DNA from: Acanthopleura granulata | Lineage: Eukaryota; Mollusca; Polyplacophora; Chitonida; Chitonidae | Direction: 5' to 3' | Assembly: GCA_016165875.1 (NCBI GenBank) | Contig: JABBOT010000023.1 | Location: 3,015,644 to 3,079,643 of the forward strand | DNA: 64,000 nt | Program-made: the position numbers and the translations under genes | The notes under the pieces: generated by a model | The model's input: the letters and a program-made list of their open reading frames with translations, nothing else | Told to the model about the DNA's origin: nothing | Databases searched by the model: none | Part shown: one piece after another, positions 54,501 through 63,500 of the stretch | Position numbering within the stretch: position 1 is the first letter of the stretch | How the letters are laid out: the number at the start of each line of letters is the position of its first letter

Positions 54501-57500
54501 ATAAATACAAGGATACAGACATGTTACTGCACGTTATGTTGGTTTGATCTGATTTGCTCTCAGCTGATTGATGTGCTGGCTACACAGCAACTACTTGAAA
54601 ACTTACAACCAACTAAAGAAGAAATGGACACTCCCCGCGGAAAGAAAGCTTGGCTGGGAAAGGTGCTGTCTGTCAAGCCAGTGATAGAGAGGGTGTGTCT
54701 GTCTGAGGGTGAGGCCACTAGTGGAGAGGAAACGAGGAACAAATTACGCTGTGAGGCTCTGACTGAGATAAGGTAAGGCCAATCTGTGATCTCCTAACAG
54801 AAACAGACACCTCAGTTACACCTATGTGTACAAAAGCTTTGTGTGTTCATCCAGCAAAACATAATTATACAACTTCAATAACAATAACATGACTTTTGAG
54901 GTTGATGATGGTAATAATATGAAATGTATTTCTGCAGTTGTATTACAAAAATACCAGCAATCAGAATTTGCATGTCAACATAAAGCTAATTAAACTGGTA
55001 AATAATTCTTTACTGTTAATATAGTTTCATAAATTATATGCAGATATGTTTTTGCTTTTTAGTGAAACTGGATGATGTATACACAACTTTAAATGTTAAA
55101 CAATAGCTTAGGGCTTTCTGTGAAAAATAAGTAAATAAAAAGAAATATATTTGAACTAAATAAATTTGATTGTGTTTAAATGTATGTAATGCGATTATCA
55201 TACAATGCTCGACAGATATATGTTATTTTTTTAAAGCCAGGAAAGGACACATTTAAATGTGTTCACAAGAAGTTAATCTTGAATGTTGGATGTGGGTGTA
55301 ATATTGGATAATTATTTGTCTTATTTTTTGTCCTGTTTTCCCCAGGAATACTTGGAACAGAATTGAGGTCCTGAAATTGTTCATTGATCATGTCTGTCCT
55401 CCTGATGCCAAGGAGGCAAAGAGGTGGAAATTTGTACCCTGCATGGCATTGTGGGGGGTGAGTGCTTAACCTTGGGACAAAGACTGAGCCATCATTATTA
55501 GGCTTCACCATGACGTCAAAAGTATAACTGAAGAACCACACTAAACATTCACTTGAAACTTTTAAACAGGTTCAGCAACTTGAGAATACAGCAAGAATGA
55601 GACTCTGGAAAGTTTTGGTGCATAAGAATAAATAAAAATTTTGTTTCTGTATGGTTTACTATTTGGCATTGATTGAACTCCATGTGTTTTGAGCTTACAT
55701 TTTTAAGTTTTACGATATCTTGTATTTTTTTTTTATCTTGTCACAGCTCATAAAGGATAAGATTGATTTCAAACATTTGCCCAGTCTTGAGAAAGTGGAA
55801 AAATTTTTGAGGCAAAGCAACAAGGGTGCTCTCCGTCAGTTCTTTGGGTATGTATTTGTTTTTCACGATATGGTTATGTGTTCAACATGTGTCACATTGT
55901 TTGAAATTCAGGTTCCAGTTGCCCCAAGTGGTGTTAGGGCTGGATCAATGTTAACTTTAGCCCCGAATGAAGCACCATTTACTGTGCATTATGTGTTAGC
56001 CTGGCTTAAATTTTGATACCCTCATAGGTTGCATGCAATAAAGGTCATGTGACCGCTGATCAGCCTGGCAACACAGTGCGTCCGATATGTTGGAAAAGGT
56101 ATCGCTGATAGTTTGGGTGTGACAGGTTCCCTGGGCTCAAACATAGAACTATATCGGATGGAGTTTTCATCGTATTTGAGGACTTGCCAGCTGATGAGAA
56201 GAAAGAACAGATACAGAAATGTAAACTCTGTTATTTACAGAGAAAGATTAAGGAATGACTGGACAGCGTTCAGTCCCTCATGTGAGCATTCAGACTAGAA
56301 AAATGTTGAGGTTTAATTGTTGGGTTATGTCTCCTGGAACAGGCATGTAGAGGATACCCAAAACTTAATTTTCCCAATTTGATACACTTGTAGTGTAATT
56401 CTGTATTATTGAAGCCAGTATCAATAGGCCAATGTGTATTTATGAAACAATATTTTTCATATATAAACTGAAACATATCATTATTTGGATAAATTATAAA
56501 TTAATAGAATGCCATTGCCGCAAGAAACAAAATGATAGGCATATTTGAATTTAAATTTCTTGTGACAAACCCGGTGAATACATAAGTTTCTAAATATCCA
56601 TAGTCCTAGCTATTCATTCATGGTACATGTATTATTTAATCCTGCCCCTCTGCGCACTGTTTAATATGACTTCGGCCTATATTTCAGTCTTATTTACAAG
56701 TATTGTACACAAAAATAGACACAACATGTGTAAATGTGTGTTTTGGTTATTGCATGTACGTGTGTGATTCCATATGTGCTATTGGACCGTGTCCAACGTA
56801 CTGCACCATGTTAAGAGATGTTCAAGAAAGTCATTCTGCACAAGTATTATTAAAGTATTCAGAGAGTTAAATTGTGTGCATGTCTGTTGTATTGTTTATT
56901 CCGCTCTCTAATAGACAGACATGAACATTGTAAATCGGCACATCAACAGGGTATTCACATGAACTTTGTAACAGAATGTGTATTGCATGTGTAAATGACC
57001 TAAAATGGCCAGGTTGGTCCTGAGAGTCCTATTTATTTTAGAAACCATGGTGAGAATACGCTTATGAACAACTGATACATTCAACTTTTGATTTTGCAAA
57101 CCTTTGTCTTCATGTACAACTTTACAGGACTCTATAACTGTTCAAATTCTGGCAGGGCATAATCATGACTTTTTCAAGAGGTCCATTGCAACCCTGGACC
57201 ATTGGGGCAGGTCATGGGTTCGAATCCAGCACACGCTGTGCTTTAAGTCATGAAATTTGTGAGTTTAGAAATACTGGTTTCTGGGTGAGAGACACCTGAT
57301 TTTCTCTACTTATTACTCACAGTAACATTCGTTGCATAATACATGTCTTTGTAACTGGGGCCTGTGTGGCAGAGTGTACAGAGTGTACACAAGTGTACTT
57401 GCTGTGAGTTCAAGTCCTAAGTCCCAAGTCATCCTGGCTACCTCTCTGGCTGAATGTGTAAAGCACTGCCAGCAACATGCTGATAAGAACAGTATTCTTG

Positions 57501-60500
57501 GGTAGAGCATAAAAGCAGCAGTGAAATAAATAATTGTATTTGTAGCTAGCTTTGTAAAACTGACTGCCATCATAAAAGTGAAAGATTGTTAAATATGATT
57601 GTGGAAACGAAAGCCCAAAAAAAAAAATATATATATATATATAAATAAATGAAGGAAGAAACCATGGCTGCCTGGTATCAAAATACAGCTGATTTCACTG
57701 AAGAGGAATTTCTTGCAGGAAAGTACAGAAATGTCCAAGCTGCTCAGAGGAAATGACAGCAGTGCCCATGTTACTGTCGTGTGGACATGTAGTCTGCGTG
57801 AAATGCTGCCATGGATTTGCAATGCCTGACCGAGAATGCCCAGTTTGTCATGAGACCATACCTGAAGACTATGAACCCAAAGAAGCCACAGATGATCGGT
57901 AAGGTGTACTGTACTGAAACACTTTGAAAACAGGCAAACATTCAGCGGAACTGAAAGTTGTTTATTACGAAAGGAAAACGTGTTTATTAAAGGACAGAAG
58001 AGTTTGGTCCTGAACAGAATGCATTTTTACCCATCAAAAGTGTTATGTTTGTCTCGAGGTGTGTTTTTTTTTTTTTGTTTTTTTGCACCTGCAGGATTTG
58101 TATAAAACTTTCACCAGCATCTATGCTTTGCGATTCCACTGTTTGTCATTATGTATAGATGAAGGTGACTGTGTGTCTGACAGATGCAGCAAACTGCTTA
58201 GGTTTCAAGATGCTGTTGGATTTTATACTTGTGATAATGTATATTTTTTCATTATTTCCCTGTTGTTCCCCTTAAAGGCAAAGAAAACACTGTCAGCTAA
58301 TGAAAGACATGTAATACCTGGACAGGAAAGGAAGATTGATTTAGTTTTTAGAATTTTTGGAACGGAATAAAATGCATTTGAAAGATTGAATTTAATGGTA
58401 CCCTTTTCTATCATAGCCAGTGACATCTCATCAAATTTTCACTACTTAATACACAGCTGATAAAACTATAATTGCTGAATGAACCAAGAAGTTATTCAAG
58501 GGACAATTATGGATTTGAAGTCATTTATATTCACTGGGCATAGGGGCATCCAACTGACCAGTTTTAATATTTTCTAGACTGAGCTTAATAGACAGTAATT
58601 CATCTGGCATGCACCTCATGCTATTGTTTTCTGGAAGGAAAACACCTTATCAGGAGTAAGCACCTGGCCCAACTCATTCTTGAACTGGGGCTTCTAGGTC
58701 ATAAGGCCAATGCAGTCCTGTATTGCCATGGTTGTGAAAAGAGAAAGTTTTCAAGATTTAGACATTTTTTACATGATGAAAATGTGGAAAATTTTATACC
58801 TCAGTTTAAAACACACCATGGTCTTTACAGAAAATCTGTGGAGGCTTTCTCCTCCTACCAACAACGCTGTAACAGTTTCTTCATGGCCCTGGTATCCCAG
58901 CTGTGTTTTGCCAACGATACCCCACCAGATGACCAGGTTGTCCGGAAACTGCTGACGTTTGTCACAAAGAGATTTGAATCCAAACCTCTAAGATATCAGC
59001 TGCGTACAAAGGAGATGTCAGTGCTAGACAGTGGCATAGATCCTAACCCAGTTGTCCGATCCTTTCTCCTCCAGCTGCTCTTGCGAGCCAGGTAAGTGCT
59101 CCACAGAAACAGGTTTTTCCACTCCTTTTTGAATTCAGAAACAAAAGACACGTGTATAATGAAATTTTCAGGTTAGACATTTGTTAATTTGTTGCCTTGT
59201 TGTGCTTCATTTGTTCACTACATTTCTTTATTTGTAAATAAGTTGATGATATTTGTTCATTACACTCTATTGGGGTTCATAAGTTCATGAAGCTTGTTTG
59301 TTTTGATGTTTTCACACATGAGCTGATGTCTTTAGGCTGGGTCTTTTCCAGTTCACAAGCTGAGTATACTTTTGTTGGGAGGAGACTGGGGGGTTGTAAG
59401 TTGATGAATTATGTGTGCTTCACTTTTACAGCCCACAAGTTGATGACACTTTTCTGAGGGGAGGGGGGAAATTGATGACTGTTGTTTGCTTGACTTTTTC
59501 AGTTCAGAAGCTGATGACACTTGTTTACAGTAACATATTATGGTTCAAATGTTGATTGCATTTGTTTACCTTGACATTTTCAGTTCAGAAGCAGATGTGA
59601 TTGAGCACCTGAGGAGGTTTTTTGCTCAGGCCAGGGAAGTGTGTATGGGTACGGAGGACAGTCAGCAGGACACGCACGATCAGGTGGAGATGTGCCTGCT
59701 GGTCACACAGTGCTTTGAGGTAACCAATACCAGCGTATTAAAGGATTTCTTTGAACATACATACCAGATATCTGCGCCAAACAGCTTTCATAGCATAGGA
59801 GCATGTGGGTGCGACATTGGATCAACTGCAAACTTATCAACTTTTATCTCGAAGAAAACATTTTGTGTAGGCAGTAAATAGATATCCAGATATGAGGTGC
59901 CGATTGCTGCTCAGAGAAGTGACCACCGCATACTGTACACTGGTGCAAGTGTCGTCAACTTTTCATTGAATTGTATCTTGACGTTTAGGATTTTTTTTCT
60001 TTTTCTTTTTTCATGATGTTTTAAGGCCATAAAATTCTTATGACTCAGGAATGAGGTTTTTATGAAGCCAGAGGTTGTGTCTTTTTCTCAGCCCTAGCCA
60101 GTTCCTCAGAATTGTAAGCATGCAACACTCTTTGCATGCACATGTTGATGGATACCGCTGTGTTACCTTTACAGGACTCTTATCGGAACAAAAACTGTGT
60201 TCATCAAAGTGAGGATGAGGAACAGGAAGTGTTGTGCGCTGCTCAGCTTTTGAAGGAAGCCCGCAGACAGGGTGTTGAAGGTGACCTAAACGTTGACACT
60301 CTGCGTAACATTGCCAAGATTCGCTACGGCCTCACAGTGACAGCCAAAAGCCTTCAGAAAGTCTTTGTGACAACTGACAGTACCATGATACCACAGACAG
60401 CTTCCTTCAGGAAACTTGTGGAGGCTGCACGGTTACTGTGTGAGGAATGTGGAACGAATTGGCCGAGGTACTTTGACTAAATCTACTTTTCCGTTTTTTG

Positions 60501-63500
60501 TGAAAAACAAAAAAAACAAGCACATTCCTAGATACTGTATTAAACATTGGTTTATGTGAGAATTAGTTTTATTCTTTTTCCCCTCATGAAATTTGGTCAG
60601 AGTGATTGTCATCAGGTATATCTCTCTGTCTGTTTTTCAAGCCTTGGATGTGTATAGGATAGAGCCTCTGTGGTCAGATGTGAACCCGATGCTTTAGGGC
60701 TCATTTTCAATCTGGAACTACAGGGTTTGTGTGAGACTCTGCCTGAAAACATTTGTCAGGAAGCTGATAAGATGGGGCTTCCTCCACCCATAAACCAGAC
60801 TGCCCTTATGTCTGAGAAATAGGCTTGAATACTGCATGAAACAGGAATTTAAAAAATAAATAGTAGATAAACAAATAAATTTAGACCTTCACATTTTCTT
60901 GTCAGGATTTTCTTGATGAGAGAAATTTGTCGGTCGTATGGCTTGCACAGTTTCGATGAGATCAGAAAGAAAAAGCTGACAGAGTGGTTGTTACCAGCAG
61001 AAAACACCAACCAACAAGTAAGTGGTGATAATACCAATACAGAAGAAAACAGCAACCAACAAGTAAGTAACGATAATACCAACACAGAAGAGAGCAACAA
61101 CCAACAAGTAAGTAACGATAATACCAATACAGAAGAAAACACCGACCAACAAGTAAGTAACGATAATACCAACACAGAAGAGAGCAGCAACCAACAAGTA
61201 AGTAGTGATAATACCAATACAGAAGAAAACACCGACCAACAAGTAAGTAACGATAATACCAATACAGAAGAAAACACCGACCAACAAGTAAGTAACGATA
61301 ATACCAATACAGAAGAAAACACCGACCAACAAGTAAGTAACGATAATACCAACACAGAAGAGAGCAATAACCAACAAGTAAGTAGTGATAATACCAATAC
61401 AGAAGAGAGCAACAACCAACAAGTAAGTAGTGATAATACCAACACAGAAGAGAGCAACAACCAATAAGTAAGTAGTGATAATACCAATACAGAAGAGGGC
61501 AACAACCAACAAGTAAGTGGTGATAATACCAACACAGAAGAAAACACCCACCAATAAGTAAGTGGTGATAATACCAATACAGAAGAAAACACCGACCAAC
61601 AAGTAAGTAGTGATAATACCAATACAGAAGAAAACACCGACCAACAAGTAAGTAACGATAATACCAACACAAAAGAGAGCAACAACCAACAAGTAAGTAG
61701 TGATAATACCAATACAGAAGAGAGCAACAACCAACAAGTAAGTAGTGATAATACAAGTGTCAACAGAACTACATTTAGTTAATAATGAGCCTCAAGTAGA
61801 ACTGGCCGAATGTTCTTTAAGACTCACCCTCAAGTACACCCAGGCATCAGATCTTTCATCAAAAGCTTGAAAGTAAATGAATAAGTCATTAGGGTTTTAC
61901 TCCACATTTCTGCCTTATCGTGGTGATGAACTGTAAGTCATGTAATGAGTTACCATATTCAAGACATGTTGCATTTTAATGAATCACTAACATGTTAAGT
62001 TGTAATGAGATGAAAAGTATATTTAGATTAAACTGAAGAAAAGGAGAATTTTTACGTAAAAAGTAAAGAAAATTACTAAACTTATACTTACACCATCATA
62101 AATATATTTACATGTTGTTATTAAGCAGATAAACTGCATTTATACAGTGAAGTGAGGTGCAGTGGTTTGCCAGGTACCTGGTGAGGTGCAGTGGTTCGTC
62201 AGGCACCTGGTGAGGTGCAGTGGTTTGTCAGGTACCTAGTGAGGTGCAGTGGTTCGTCAGGTACCTGGTGAGATGCAGTGGTTTGCCAGGTACCTGGTGA
62301 GGTGCAGTGGTTCATCAGGTACCTGGTGAGGTGCAGTGGTTCATGAGGTACCTGGTGAGGTGCAGTGGTTCATCAGGTACCTGGTGAGGTGCAGTGGTTC
62401 ATCAGGTACCTGGTGAGGTGCAGTAGTTCGTCAGGTACCTGGTGAGGTGGAGTGGAGTGGTTCATGAGGTACCTGGTGAGGTGCAGTGGTTCGTCAAGTA
62501 CCTGGTGAGGTGCAGTGGTTCGTCAGGTACCTGGTGAGGTGCAGTGGTTCGTCAGGTACCTGGTGAGATGCAGTGGTGTGTCAGGTACCTGGTGAGGTGC
62601 AGTTTTTCGTCAAGTACCTGGTGAGGTGCAGTGGTTCGTCAAGTACCTGGTGAGGTGCAGTGGTTCGTCAAGTACCTGGTGAGGTGCAGTGGTTTGTCAG
62701 GTACCTGGTGAGGTGCAATGATAACATGATAACCTCTGGGGAACAGTTCCTGAGTACAACCCAAAGCACCAATTAAATAAACAAAATAGCCTCAACTACT
62801 TTATGTGCTTTCACGTTAGTTGCTCTACAGTAGTGACCATCTCTGTTTGATCTACACAGGGAAGCCCTGATCATTATGTGGTCATTGGAGACGAGTACCG
62901 CAGACTGCGAGAGCTTCTGACTCAAGTCAGCCTGGGAGAAGACATACAGCAACTGACAGTCTTCTTACAGGTAGGACAAAGTTACCAAAGGCTGGCAGTT
63001 TTGTCATGAAAGCTGTCAGAGTGATGAGTCCTCAAGGCGAGAATATTATTACAGAAGGTGACACCTAACTAAATGTAAACACGTATCAACAGATTGTCCG
63101 GCCCAAAGATAAAAAACCCTCCCCTTTAATTTTGTGGGATGTCATATAACCAATGTATTACAGTTCAAGGGGACCTCCGTGGCTCAGTTGGTTAGCACGC
63201 TAGTGCAACGTAATGACCCGGAAGCCTCCCAGCAGTGCGGTCACTGTGAGTTTAAGGCCAGCTCATGCTGGCTTCCTCTCCAGCCGTACATGGTAAGGGC
63301 TGCCAGCAAGCTGTGGATGGTCATGAATGTCTCCTGGGCTCGGCTTGATTTCCTCCCACCACAATGTGGCCGCCGCAGTATGAGTGAAATATTCTTGAGT
63401 ACAGCGTAAAACACCTGTCAAATAAATAAATAAATATTGCAGTTCAAAGTAAACAAAATCATGGATACTGAGAAAGTGAAAGTGCTACCATGTTATTATC

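Noticed and set aside
60849..61763. Antisense frames of 304, 264 and 248 aa
   Set aside because: All three are shadows of the 45-bp array; hydrophobic repeats such as VLVLSLLTCW are by-products of unit length divisible by three.
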